Source: an uncultured Alistipes sp. (GTDB lineage Bacteria > Bacteroidota > Bacteroidia > Bacteroidales > Rikenellaceae). From it: 46,154 bases of DNA. The stretch lies in the NCBI GenBank assembly GCA_944320665.1, contig CALUII010000012.1, positions 1 through 46,154 on the forward strand, given 5' to 3'. Shown here piece after piece: positions 1 through 10,700 of the stretch. The position numbers and the translations under genes are program-made. Below the pieces are notes generated by a model. That model was given only the letters and a program-made list of their open reading frames with translations, was not told where the DNA came from and made no database searches. Within the stretch, counting starts at the first letter, position 1. Every line of letters begins with the position of its first letter.

Positions 1-75
1 GTGGCTGAAACCACCGGTTTGCTAAACCGACGTACGGGGCAACCCGTACCACGAGTTCGAATCTCGTTCTCTCCG
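1..75 (+). tRNA. tRNA-Ser (anticodon GCT), 5' end cut off by the window edge
   Basis: The 3' portion of a class II tRNA is visible. The anticodon GCT (21-23) sits in a seven-base loop, followed by a long variable arm (about 31-50) as expected for serine. The T arm has stem 51-55/63-67 around the loop TTCGAAT, then the acceptor strand TCTCTCC (68-74) and discriminator G (75). It would read AGC/AGU. The 5' acceptor strand and part of the D arm lie outside the window. No CCA is encoded. Confidence 0.9.
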
Positions 76-86
76 CTTGTTACGAA

Positions 87-121
87 GCATCTGCAACACC
101 CCCTCGTTGCAGATGCTTTTT
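87..121 (+). terminator. Intrinsic terminator after tRNA-Ser
   Basis: An 11-bp perfect stem (87-97 with 106-116) closes a 9-nt loop and is followed directly by TTTTT. It lies 11 bases past the tRNA and should end its transcript before the sufB promoter. Confidence 0.85.
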
Positions 122-222
122 CTGTTTCTCCATGTGTGCGGTCGAAATAAACTGCTGAAGCGTCTTGTAATCTCAATATCACGCATTCGCACATCCGAGT
201 CGATTCATCTCCGGTACGAGCC

Positions 223-252
223 TTGTATTTCGGAATTGATTTTGTATCTTTG
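223..252 (+). promoter_or_regulatory. Bacteroidetes-type promoter for sufB
   Basis: TTG at 223-225, a 19-nt spacer and TATCTTTG at 245-252 match the Bacteroidetes primary sigma factor pattern (TTG-N19-TAnnTTTG). Transcription should begin near 258, leaving a leader of roughly 28 nt before the ATG at 286. This placement argues against the upstream in-frame start at 223. Confidence 0.8.
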
Positions 253-285
253 CACGATAAACCGTACTACAACAGTACCACTATT

Positions 286-1731
<1,446 letters not shown>

Positions 1732-1734
1732 CGG

Positions 1735-2145
1735 ATGGACGCGATGGGACATCAGGTGGTGATACGGAACGGAAGCCTGCGGCACGACGGTGCCGTATCC
1801 CGGATGTTGGCACTAATGGCCGAGCGATTGCAGGAACGTGGTTGAGAGGTGCAGTCGTTCCACGTGCAAGACTTGTCGTTTGTCTCTTGCTGCGGATGTA
1901 TGCCACGTCGTTCGCAATGTCGATGTCTTTCGCCCGGGGATGTTGCCCATCGAGTGGCAGAGACCGTATGCGGGGCCGACGTTCTGATGCTCGGATCGCC
2001 CTGTAGCTGGGCCTGTTTGAACGGCGTCTTCCGTGCGTTTGGCGAAATATGGAAATGGAACGGCTACCGCGTGGTGGACCGCATCGCCCGCAGCGGCGCC
2101 CGGAATCGGGGACGCAGTCGGAGCGGAAATATAAAAAATGTATAA
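1735..2145 (+). pseudogene. Flavodoxin-fold NAD(P)H-dependent FMN reductase-like gene, broken by an in-frame TGA
   Basis: Translation from ATG 1735 gives 36 residues with the FMN-reductase start signature VVIRNGSLRHDGAVSRML, which matches the phosphate-binding loop consensus (NGSxRxxGN). TGA then stops it at 1843-1845. The same frame continues with no frameshift: HVQDLSF, a Cys-rich CCGCMPRRSQCRC stretch like the CxxC motif of iron-sulfur flavoproteins, then ADVLMLGSPCSWACLNGVFRAF, which matches the family block ADxIVLGSPVYWGxxxxxLKAF (the flavin-contacting loop). The frame ends at 2145, about 40-60 residues short of a normal 170-200-residue protein, so the C-terminus is missing too. It probably derives from a functional reductase that lost its role. 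An internal GTG restart at 1849 could give a 98-residue fragment lacking the FMN loop. Confidence 0.8.
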
Positions 2146-2161
2146 AATTGGTTGATAAGAT

Positions 2162-2914
2162 ATGTTAAGCGTTAAGAATTTACACGCCTCTGTCGAGGGT
2201 AAGGAGATCCTGCGAGGCATTGACCTTGAGGTGAAGGCCGGTGAGGTCCATGCCATTATGGGCCCCAACGGCTCGGGCAAGAGTACGTTGGCTTCGGTGC
2301 TCGCGGGCAACGAGAAGTTTACGGTGACCGAGGGTTCGGCCACCTTCTGCGGACAAGATCTGTTGTCGATGTCGATCGAGGATCGTGCCCGGCTGGGATT
2401 GTTCCTCGGATTCCAGTATCCGGTGGAGATCCCGGGGGTGACGATGGCCAACTTCATGAAGCTGGCGGTGAACGAACACCGTAAGTTCCGCGGTGAGGAG
2501 CCCCTCACGGCGGCCGAGTTCCTGCGCCTGATGCGAGAGAAAAGCGCCATTGTCGAATTGGATGCCAAGTTGACGTCGCGTGCCGTGAACGAGGGCTTCT
2601 CGGGCGGTGAGAAGAAGAAGAACGAGATCTTCCAGATGGCGATGCTCGACCCGAAGCTGGCAATTCTCGACGAGACCGACTCGGGTCTCGATATCGACGC
2701 CCTGCGCATCGTGGCAACGGGCGTTACGCGGCTTCATACGCCGGAGAATGCCACGGTGGTCATCACGCATTACCAGCGTCTGCTGGACTACATCGTACCC
2801 GACGTGGTGCATGTGCTCTACCGCGGACGCATCATCTATACGGGAGACAAGACCCTTGCCCTGAAACTCGAGAAGGAGGGTTACGACTGGTTGATCAACG
2901 ATTATAAGGATTAG
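2162..2914 (+). CDS. sufC: SufC, Fe-S assembly ATPase
   Basis: 250 residues, full length. SufC is the ABC-type ATPase that drives conformational change in the SufBCD scaffold; it is soluble, not a transporter subunit. Walker A is GPNGSGKS (34-41). The family-specific signature GFSGGEKKKNE is followed by Walker B/D-loop LAILDETDSGLD and the H-loop histidine in VVITHYQR. The Q-loop lies in FLGFQYPVEIPGV. It starts 16 bp after the end of the reductase pseudogene and its stop is 4 bp before sufD. No clear Bacteroidetes promoter is visible just upstream, so it is probably transcribed from the sufB promoter through the pseudogene. Confidence 0.97.
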   Translation: MLSVKNLHASVEGKEILRGIDLEVKAGEVHAIMGPNGSGKSTLASVLAGNEKFTVTEGSATFCGQDLLSMSIEDRARLGLFLGFQYPVEIPGVTMANFMKLAVNEHRKFRGEEPLTAAEFLRLMREKSAIVELDAKLTSRAVNEGFSGGEKKKNEIFQMAMLDPKLAILDETDSGLDIDALRIVATGVTRLHTPENATVVITHYQRLLDYIVPDVVHVLYRGRIIYTGDKTLALKLEKEGYDWLINDYKD

Positions 2915-2918
2915 GACG

Positions 2919-3746
2919 ATGAAGGTGCAGGAGATCATCCGCAACGGCGAGGTTTTCCGTCCGTTTGCGGGCGAGGTGCTGCGTATCGGCGGCTCGTGTG
3001 AGCAACCCTGGGCGGTGTGCGACACACGTAAGTTGACCGTCGAGGTGGCACCCGGAGCATCCGGACGGCTCGTGTTGCTGCACGATTCGCCCGTTGAGTC
3101 GGAGATCCGGCTGATCGTAGGTGACGGTGCACGGATATCGGTTACGGAGCTCTTTATGGCCGAGGCCTTCGTGGCCCTCGGAGTCGAGCAGGCGGCAGAC
3201 AGCCGTTGCGAGATCACGATGGCCGAACTGACCAGTGCCAATGTGGACTACCGCGTGGCGATGAACGGGCGTGGTGCCGAATGTGCCTTGCAAGGCGTCT
3301 TCCTGGCAACAGATCAGGAGCATTGCGCCGTGTCGGTGCGGGTGGAGCACAACGTGCCGGATTGCCGGAGCAACTCGTTGGTGAAGGGGGTGGCCGGAGG
3401 TTCGGCGCGTGGCGAGTTCCGCGGCCTGGTCTACGTGGCCCCCGATGCGCAGCGTACCGATGCCCAGCAGCAGAGCCGCAACGTGCAGCTCAGCCGCGAG
3501 GCGCGTATCACGACGTTGCCGCAGTTGGAGATCTATGCCGATGACGTGAAGTGTTCGCATGGTGCAACGGTCGGTCAGATGGATGCCGATGCGATCCTCT
3601 ACATGCGTCAGCGCGGTCTGAGCGAGGTGCAGGCCCGGGCGCTGCAGATCGAGGGATTTGTCGGCGACGTGGTGCGCCGGTGCGACATCGAGCCGTTGCG
3701 TGAGGCGTTGGTTGAGGCCGTCGGCGCAAAATTGGAACGGATGTAA
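2919..3746 (+). CDS. sufD: SufD, Fe-S scaffold subunit, short form
   Basis: 275 residues. It pairs with SufB and SufC in the scaffold. The C-terminal half is clear: DAQRTDAQQQSRNVQLS, then QLEIYADDVKCSHGATVGQMD with Cys212 and His214 (the CSHG motif carrying the histidine implicated in cluster binding), then MRQRGLSEVQARALQIEGFV. Bacteroidetes SufD proteins known to me are about 430-450 residues, so roughly 150-170 N-terminal residues (the helical domain and first part of the beta-helix) are absent. The gene starts cleanly 4 bp after sufC, so the loss is not a frameshift within this window. The shortened form may be normal in this lineage. It is followed after 54 bp by sufS. Confidence 0.9.
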   Translation: MKVQEIIRNGEVFRPFAGEVLRIGGSCEQPWAVCDTRKLTVEVAPGASGRLVLLHDSPVESEIRLIVGDGARISVTELFMAEAFVALGVEQAADSRCEITMAELTSANVDYRVAMNGRGAECALQGVFLATDQEHCAVSVRVEHNVPDCRSNSLVKGVAGGSARGEFRGLVYVAPDAQRTDAQQQSRNVQLSREARITTLPQLEIYADDVKCSHGATVGQMDADAILYMRQRGLSEVQARALQIEGFVGDVVRRCDIEPLREALVEAVGAKLERM

Positions 3747-3800
3747 CTGCCGTCGGGAGGGTACAATTGCTGAATAGAGTCGTTTGGATATAAATTAGAA

Positions 3801-5021
3801 ATGGGTATGTTCGACGTCGAAAAGATACGGGCTCAGTTTCCGATTCTCGCCCGCACGGTCTATGGCAAACCGCTGGTCTATCTCGACAGCGGCGCAACGG
3901 CTCAGAAACCGCAGTGCGTGATCGATACGGTGAACCGGCTGCACTGTGAGTTGAATGCCAACGTACATCGCGGAGCACACTACTTGTCGGAGGAGATGAC
4001 CGAACGCTACGAGGCAGCCCGCGAACGGATCGCGCGCTTCATCGGCGGCGAAAAGGAGGAGGTCGTCTTTACGGCCGGTGCGACGGCTTCGCTCAACACG
4101 GTGGCCTATGCCTGGGGCATGTCGCACGTCGGGCCTGGTGACAACGTGGTCGTCAGCGAGATGGAGCACCACTCGAATCTGGTGCCGTGGCAGATGGTCG
4201 CACAGCACAAAGGGGCTGAATTGCGCATGTTGCCCTTCGATGACGCGGGACGTCTGATGACCGAGCGGTTGCCCGAACTGCTCGACAGCCGTACGAAGGT
4301 AGTGGCTGTGACGCAGGCGTCGAATACCCTGGGCACGCGTCCCGATCTACGTCCGGTGATCGATGCGGCACATGCCGTGGGTGCGGTTGTGGTGGTCGAT
4401 GGGTGTCAGGGAGTAGTGCACGGCGGGGCGGATGTTGCAGCCTTGGGTTGCGACTTTTATGCCTTCTCGGGCCACAAGCTCTACGGTCCGACGGGAATCG
4501 GCGTGTTGTGGGGCCGTCGCGAACTGCTCGAAGAGATGCCGCCGTTCCTCTGTGGCGGCGATATGGTTGACCGGGTTTCGTTCGAGCGGACGACCTATGC
4601 ACCTGTACCGCTCAAATTTGAGGCCGGTACGGCCAATTTCATCGGAGCCATCGGTTTGGGTGAGGCGGTGCGTTTCCTTGAGGAGCTGCCGCTCGATGAA
4701 GTGGAGGCCCACGAAGCGAATCTGTTGCGTGCCGCGACCGAACGATTGCAGTCGATCGATGGATTGCGGATCTACGGGTCGACGCCGGATAAATGTGCCA
4801 TCGTATCGTTCAATATCGAGGGGGTACATCCTTATGACTTGGGAATGATTCTCGATAAGATTGGCATTGCCGTACGCACGGGGCAGCATTGTGCCGAACC
4901 GGTCATGGCGCACTTCGGCGTGACGGGTATGTGTCGGGCGTCGCTGGCACTCTACAATACGGAGGCCGAGATCGAGGCACTGGGAGCCGGCATTGAGCGT
5001 GCCGTGCGCATGTTGCGTTGA
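3801..5021 (+). CDS. sufS: SufS, group II cysteine desulfurase
   Basis: 406 residues, normal length. This PLP enzyme converts cysteine to alanine and passes persulfide sulfur to the SufB scaffold. The PLP-binding lysine is K226 in SGHKLYGPTG. The persulfide-forming cysteine is C364 in RTGQHCAEPVM, with the short active-site loop of group II desulfurases. The N-terminal stretch YLDSGATAQKP and NVHRGAHYLS also match the family. ATG 3801 is used; ATG 3807 two codons later is equally possible. No sufE or sufU is visible next to it, so the sulfur-transfer partner must be encoded elsewhere. The 215 bp after the gene hold no recognisable gene and no clear T-tailed terminator. Confidence 0.97.
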   Translation: MGMFDVEKIRAQFPILARTVYGKPLVYLDSGATAQKPQCVIDTVNRLHCELNANVHRGAHYLSEEMTERYEAARERIARFIGGEKEEVVFTAGATASLNTVAYAWGMSHVGPGDNVVVSEMEHHSNLVPWQMVAQHKGAELRMLPFDDAGRLMTERLPELLDSRTKVVAVTQASNTLGTRPDLRPVIDAAHAVGAVVVVDGCQGVVHGGADVAALGCDFYAFSGHKLYGPTGIGVLWGRRELLEEMPPFLCGGDMVDRVSFERTTYAPVPLKFEAGTANFIGAIGLGEAVRFLEELPLDEVEAHEANLLRAATERLQSIDGLRIYGSTPDKCAIVSFNIEGVHPYDLGMILDKIGIAVRTGQHCAEPVMAHFGVTGMCRASLALYNTEAEIEALGAGIERAVRMLR

Positions 5022-5236
5022 TTCCCTACCGGTAAAAGGTCGACAGGCCCTTTCTCGGGTAACGGGATGGGGCCGGTTTCGGCGTGTGTGGTGCTGTGGG
5101 AACGGTATGTCGTTGTGCCGGAATGATGCACAGCGGGACACAGGTGCCGTTAGCGCGAGATGGAGAGACCCTTCCTGAATGGTCGGCTTGAGTGGAAGCC
5201 GCCGATCGGGGAAGCTGCTAAATTATATAAGAAGAG

Positions 5237-5935
5237 ATGTTTTTAGTTCTGGAAGGCCTGGACGGAGCCGGAAAATCAACCCAGGTGCGACGTCTGCGTG
5301 ACGCCCTCGAGTCAACCGGTCGCAAGGTCGAATACCTGCATTTCCCGCGTTTCGATGCTCCGGTCTATGGCGAGTTGATAGCCCGTTTTCTGCGCGGCGA
5401 ATTCGGAGCGGCCGATTCGGTCGATCCATATCTTGTGGCATTGCTTTTTGCCGGGGACCGGGCCGATGCGGCCCGGCAGATCCGTACGTGGCTCGCGGAG
5501 GGGCACGTCGTGTTGCTCGACCGCTACGTGTGGTCGAACGTGGCTTATCAGTGTGCCAAACTTCAGGGTGAGGCGGAGCGCCAACGCCTTCAGCACTGGA
5601 TTCTCGAATTGGAATATGGTTATCATGCCATTCCACGCCCCGACGTATCCCTTTTTCTCGATGTCCCGATGGGGTTCGTGGCCGACCGATTGGCTGAGGC
5701 GCGCACGGGAGACGACCGTGCCTATCTGCAAGGTGGGGAGGACATTCACGAGTCGTCGCTCGAATTGCAGCGACGTGTGCGCGAAACCTACCTTGCGGCG
5801 GCCCGCAGCGACGAGCGGTTGCGGGTGGTCGACTGCAGCGACGAGCAGGGCGGTATGGCCGCTCCGGACCGGGTGTTTGAGCGGATTTGCGATGCCCTTG
5901 CCCCCTATGTATCACTCGAAACGGTGAAATCATGA
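5237..5935 (+). CDS. tmk: Thymidylate kinase
   Basis: 232 residues. It phosphorylates dTMP to dTDP with ATP, an essential step of dTTP supply. Walker A is GLDGAGKST (7-15), the DRY motif is at 95-97 (LLDRYVWSN), and the substrate-binding FPRFD segment is at 36-40. Thymidylate kinases are usually about 205-215 residues, so this one is slightly longer. It ends in an ATGA overlap with the next gene, which implies translational coupling. The start lies just after an A/T-rich stretch with no classical Shine-Dalgarno, which is ordinary in Bacteroidetes. Confidence 0.94.
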   Translation: MFLVLEGLDGAGKSTQVRRLRDALESTGRKVEYLHFPRFDAPVYGELIARFLRGEFGAADSVDPYLVALLFAGDRADAARQIRTWLAEGHVVLLDRYVWSNVAYQCAKLQGEAERQRLQHWILELEYGYHAIPRPDVSLFLDVPMGFVADRLAEARTGDDRAYLQGGEDIHESSLELQRRVRETYLAAARSDERLRVVDCSDEQGGMAAPDRVFERICDALAPYVSLETVKS

Positions 5936-7047
5936 ACCCGCAGAGACTTCGTATTGCAGCGCGCATTTGTCGGATAATACTGGCACTGACGTTCATTGTC
6001 TCCGGCTTCACGAAGGTGGTCGATCCGTGGGGAACGGCGATCAAAATCAATGAATATTTGGCCATATATGGTTTCGAGTACCTCGAACCCTGGAGCATGG
6101 CCTTCTCGATCTGGCTTTGTGGGGCGGAATTCATGATGGGATGCATGTTGCTGTGCAAGGTGCGGATCCGACTGATTTCGATCTTCGCTTTGGCGTCGAT
6201 GGGCTTCTTTACGGTGCTTACTCTGCTGAGTGCCACGGTACTGCCGGTGGAGGACTGCGGCTGTTTCGGCGATGCCATCAAACTGACGCCCTGGCAGACC
6301 TTCTTCAAGAATCTGATTCTGCTGCCCATGGCTTTTGTGGTCTGGTATCGTTATCGGCCCGACAAGATTTTTGCCTTCCGACCGCTGGAGATCGTTCTCA
6401 CGCTCTTCTTTTTCGTGTTGTCGATGGGGTTTGGAACGTTCTGTTACCGGCATTTGCCGTTGGTGGATTTTCTCCCCTATAAGGTCGGGGTCAATATTTG
6501 GGAGGAGATGCACGCTTCGTCGGCAGTCTCCGACGAGGAGCTGCCCGAGACGGTGTTGATCTATCGTGACCGCACGTCGGGCGAAGAGCGCGAATTTGCA
6601 CTCGACGATCCCGAATGGCAGGATACGACCCGTTGGGAGTGGGTCGATACGCGTACGGAGAGTGATCTACCGGCGGTGAAGCCTCTGCTGGGCGAGTTCT
6701 CCCTGCGAGATGCCGAGGGCGACGCTACGGAACGCATCCTGACCACGCCCGGAAGACTTTATATGATTTGTGTGACCTCATTTGATGACGTGCGCCGTGG
6801 GTGCGAACGTCGTCTGGGCCGTTTGGTGCGGGCGGCTGTAGCCGAAGGTGCCCGGGTGGTTTGCCTGACACCGGAGCCGTTGCGCGAGGAGGTAACCTGT
6901 CATGTGTTCGATGGAGCTCCCGAGGTGCGCTGCTACAACATCGATGCCACCGTGCTGAAGACCATGCTCCGTGCCACGACCGGGGTGGTGGTGCTGGAGG
7001 ATGGCGTGATTGCGCTCAAGCGTAATTGTCGCGACGTGCAGCCCTGA
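5932..7047 (+). CDS. DoxX/MauE-like membrane protein with soluble C-terminal domain
   Basis: 371 residues. The first roughly 180 residues form a four-to-five-helix DoxX/MauE-like membrane domain: a start of type ILALTFIVSGFTKVVDPWGT, then the conserved VEDCGCFGDAIKLTPWQTF loop typical of MauE-type proteins, which are linked to disulfide and redox handling in the cell envelope. The remainder is a soluble region with a thioredoxin-like pattern (RLYMICVTSFDDV near 275) but no CxxC pair that I can see. It resembles the Bacteroidales family annotated as BT_3928-type. Start 5932 overlaps the tmk stop (ATGA); longer in-frame starts would overlap tmk further. The function is unproven; redox protein maturation is inference. 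Confidence 0.8.
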   Translation: MNPQRLRIAARICRIILALTFIVSGFTKVVDPWGTAIKINEYLAIYGFEYLEPWSMAFSIWLCGAEFMMGCMLLCKVRIRLISIFALASMGFFTVLTLLSATVLPVEDCGCFGDAIKLTPWQTFFKNLILLPMAFVVWYRYRPDKIFAFRPLEIVLTLFFFVLSMGFGTFCYRHLPLVDFLPYKVGVNIWEEMHASSAVSDEELPETVLIYRDRTSGEEREFALDDPEWQDTTRWEWVDTRTESDLPAVKPLLGEFSLRDAEGDATERILTTPGRLYMICVTSFDDVRRGCERRLGRLVRAAVAEGARVVCLTPEPLREEVTCHVFDGAPEVRCYNIDATVLKTMLRATTGVVVLEDGVIALKRNCRDVQP

Positions 7048-7110
7048 GTGCAAGGGCTGCGGGTTGGGCGTGGCAGCGCGGCCGTTATGTGCGGGCCGCT
7101 GCAAGAAACA

Positions 7111-7157
7111 AAACCGGACCGAATCCCAGATGGCTGGGAACGGTCCGGTTTGTTTTT
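7111..7157. terminator. Bidirectional terminator between convergent genes
   Basis: An 11-bp outer stem (7111-7121 with 7141-7151) encloses a second 6-bp stem (TCCCAG/CTGGGA) and is followed by TTTTT within 7152-7157. On the minus strand it lies after the OsmC-like gene and is followed by TTTGTTT. Confidence 0.8.
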
Positions 7158-7204
7158 CGAATCCGGTCTGCGCTACACGGGTTTCGAGTGGAAATACAGC
7201 CGGT

Positions 7205-7615
7205 TCAGGCGTGGGCAGGGGCCCCGGTTGTCACGATGTCGATCTCGTGACTCAGCGGTGCAATCCGCTCGAGCATCCGCAGGGTCCCGCAGTACTTTTC
7301 GTGGGCCAACCGTACGGCGTGGCTTAATTTGGCTTGTTGGTTGTCGTCGCTGCAGGCTACGTTGTAGACGATGTGAAAGCGCAGAAAGAGACTCTCGGAG
7401 CGAAGCATTTCGGTGTCGAGTTCGCCCGTAAGCGTGATCTCCAGACGTGCGGGCCGAACCCGTTCGGCCTGCATGATCCGCAATGCAGTGAGCCCGGCAC
7501 ATTTGGCGCCTGCGTAGAGAAGCAGCGCTTAGGGATTGAGGTCGCAGCAGGAGGTATCGCCCGCAAGATCGAGCCCTCCGCGATCGTTCATTTCGAGTGT
7601 GACTTTTTCGATCAT
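7205..7615 (-). pseudogene. OsmC-family protein interrupted by one in-frame TAA
   Basis: Read from ATG 7615, the frame gives MIEKVTLEMN...GDTSCCDLNP (28 residues), a TAA at 7531-7529, then continues in the same frame as ALLLYAGAKCAGLTALRIMQ... to TGA at 7205, 136 codons in all. Both halves match OsmC/Ohr-type peroxiredoxin-like proteins: MIEKVTL at the start, and two cysteines in the expected places (GAKCAGLT and EKYCGTLRM). The stop falls at a position normally read as Tyr or Lys in NP(Y/K)AL, so one substitution explains it. No frameshift or deletion is seen. It is either a very recent nonsense mutation or a base-call error. An internal TTG/ATG restart would remove the first conserved cysteine. 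Confidence 0.8.
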
Positions 7616-7694
7616 GACTGAAGAATGTTTTGGTGATATGGCGTATACGACAAGAATCGTTCCTCTTCGGTGCGACACGACTCGAAAATTTACG

Positions 7695-7702
7695 TATCTT
7701 TG
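7695..7702 (+). promoter_or_regulatory. -7 box for the TPR/beta-barrel operon
   Basis: TATCTTTG matches TAnnTTTG exactly, 29 bp before the ATG at 7732. No convincing TTG lies 19 bp upstream, so only the -7 element is called. Confidence 0.6.
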
Positions 7703-7731
7703 TCCGACTGTATACATACTCCATATAAACC

Positions 7732-10700
7732 ATGACGATGCACATGATGCGTAGAAATCTGTTGATGCTTCTGCTTCTCTTCAGTCCGGGTCTATGCCCC
7801 ACGCTTGTGGCGCGGGACGCCGAGCCCGAGACTCTCGCGTTGATCAACCGCGGTGTCGAACTCTTCGATTATGGTCGTTGGATCGACGCCCGGCACGAAT
7901 TCCTGCGGGCTCAGGAGAGTCTGGATCCGGCCGATCGCTATGAACGACAGAAGGTCGAATATTATCTTGCGGCTTGTGCCGTCGAACTTGGTGAACGGGA
8001 TGCCGAAGCTACGCTGCTGCGTTTCGTGGCGCAGTGGCCCGGTTCGGTCTTCAGCAACGACGTCCTCTTTTCGCTGGCGTCGTACTACTGCACGCAGGGG
8101 GATATGGCCGCGGCGGCCCGCACCTTCGCCGAGGTGGATTACGACTCGCTGACGCCCCAGCGCAAAGCGCAGTACGACATCCGTATGGGGTATGCAGCCT
8201 TCGGCGCAGGACGCTACGACGAGGCGTACGACTATTTCGAGCGGGTCGATCCTCGCAGCGAATATGCCGACCATGCGCTCTACTACCGATCCTATATTGA
8301 GTATTCACGCGGCGATTATGCCCGGGCCAAAGCCGGATTTGACCGTCTGGCGACGAGCGCCGCCTATGCCGATCTGGTGCCTTACTACCTCCTGCAACTC
8401 GAATTCATGGAGGGAAATTACCGCTATGTGGTGCAGCGAGGCGATGCCCTGATTGCGCAGGCCGCACCGCAGCATCGTGTCGAACTTGAACGCGTGATGG
8501 CCGAGTCGTGGTATCATCTGGGCGACTTCAACCGCACGCTTGAGTACCTGTCGGCCTATCGGCGCCACGACGGTGCCTTCGGTCGCAACGAAGAGTATCT
8601 GATGGGGTACTCGCTCTACCGTACGGCGCGTTACAGCGATGCGGAGGCCTATCTGCGGCGTGCGTGCGGTGCCGATGATGCCCTCACGCAGAATGCGTCG
8701 TACCATCTGGCCGACTGCTACGTGCGTCGCGGCGCCAAACGTGAGGCCATGCAGTCGTTTGCCATGGCGGCCAACGATGCGTTTGACACCACGATTGCCG
8801 AAGATGCCCTCTTCAACTACGGGAAGTTGCAGTACGAGTTGGGTGGCGGCGTTTTCAACGAGGCGATCAACGTGCTGACGCGCTACATCGAACGTTATCC
8901 TGCGTCGGAGCGCGTACCGCAGGCCCGCGAATTGTTGATCGCAGCTTATTACAACTCGCGTAACTACGACGCGGCTTACGATGCCATCAAAGCGGTTGCT
9001 TCGCCCGATTCGGAGGTGCGCGCCGCCTTGCAGAAGATCGCCTACTTCCGTGCACTGGAGGCCTGGACGGCCGGAGACCGCAATGCAGCCAAACGTTTGC
9101 TGGCAGAATCCGCAGCCGTGGGGGTGAGCCCGAAGTATAATGCGTTGGTGCTCTTCTGGCAGGGCGAGATCGCCTATGCCGAGGGGGACTATGCTACGGC
9201 AGCCGAGCGTTACTCCTCCTACATGCGGCGAGCTCCACGCAACGCGTCGGAGTATGCACTGGCCAGCTACAACCTGGGGTATACCCGGTTCGAGCAGCAG
9301 CGGATGAAGGAGGCGGGGGATGCCTTCACGCGTTTCCTTTCGTTGCACCGCACGGCTGATGCCTACCGGGCCGATGCATGGAATCGTTTGGGAGATACGC
9401 AGTACAGCAGTCGCCAATTTTCCCAGGCTGCCGAGAGTTACGCCAAGGCGATGTCGTCGTCGGGCCCCGAACGTTACTATGCACAATATCAGCGTGCGGT
9501 GACGCTCGGCATCCTCGGTAGGAGCGATGCCAAGATCGAAGCTCTGCAGCGAATTATAACCGCCGGGGAGGGCGACTATACGGACGACGCCTCTTATGAG
9601 TTGGGGCGCACCTACATCGCGCGTGGCAACTATGCCGAAGGAGCCCGGGCGCTGGAGCGTTACGTCGAGGAGTATCCGGCTTCACCCATGCGCACGCAGG
9701 CCCTGTCGGAATTGGGCCTCGCGTGGCTTAACCTCGGGAATCAGGAGAAGTCGCTTCGCTATTACGATGCCGTGGTGGCCGCTGCGCCGCAGTCGGCCGA
9801 GGCCAAAGGGGCAATGGAGGGCATCCGCGATATCTATGTGTCGCGAGGGGATGTGGATTCCTACTTCGCTTATGCCGAAAAGGTCGGGCTGGAGAGCGAC
9901 GTGACGCTGGTGGCCCGCGATTCGCTGACCTTTGCCGCAGCCCAGCAGCTCTACCTGGCCCAGCAGAATGAACCGGCTGCCCGCGCTTTGAGCAGCTATA
10001 CGGAACGTTTCCCGAAGGGCTACTACCTGACCGATGCGCTCTATTACCTGAGTGATTGTTATCTGCGTCTCGGGCGTCGTGACGAGGCGATTACCACCCT
10101 CGGGGCGCTGGCCGACCGCACACCCAATCCCTACCTGGCGACGGCGCTCGAACGGTTGGCCGAGATGACCTATGCCGACAAACGTTATGCCGAGGCTGCT
10201 TCGGCCTACCGTCGCCTGTATGATGCCGCGAGTGAACGCGCAAAACGTGAAGCAGCCATGACGGGCTACGTGCGCGCCACGCTGGCGCAAAACGATCCTG
10301 CGCTGATCGCGCCGATGGCAACTGATGTGGCGGCCGCGGCCGATGCGGGAACGGTGGCCGTGCGTGAATCGCAGTTCGCCTGGGCCGAGCAGCTCCGTCT
10401 GCGGGGCGAAACGAAGGAGGCACTTAAGATTTACCGCAAACTGGCCGGCGAGGTGAAGAGTGCCGAAGGGGCGGCGGCGGCCTACTATGTGCTTGAGGAT
10501 GCTTTGGCGAACGGCGATCCGGGTGAGGCTGAAAAACTGGTGTTTGCTTATATCGATCGCCAGACGCCTCACGCCTATTGGTTGGCAAAGGCCTACCTGC
10601 TTCTGGGTGATGCCTATGCCCGCAAGGGGGACGCCTTCCAGGCCCGAGCCACGTGGCAGAGCGTGGCCGATGGATATTCACCGGCCGACGATGGCATCGT

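Noticed and set aside
1843-1845. Possible selenocysteine codon in the reductase-like frame
   Set aside because: The family does not have a conserved cysteine at this position, no SECIS-like stem was recognised just downstream, and the C-terminus is also missing, so decay is the simpler reading.
5022-5236. Possible small gene or gene remnant between sufS and tmk (61-codon frame ending 5178)
   Set aside because: The translation resembles no family I recognise and overlaps the end of sufS. A weak hairpin (CGGCTT/AAGCCG near 5184-5200) has no T-run.
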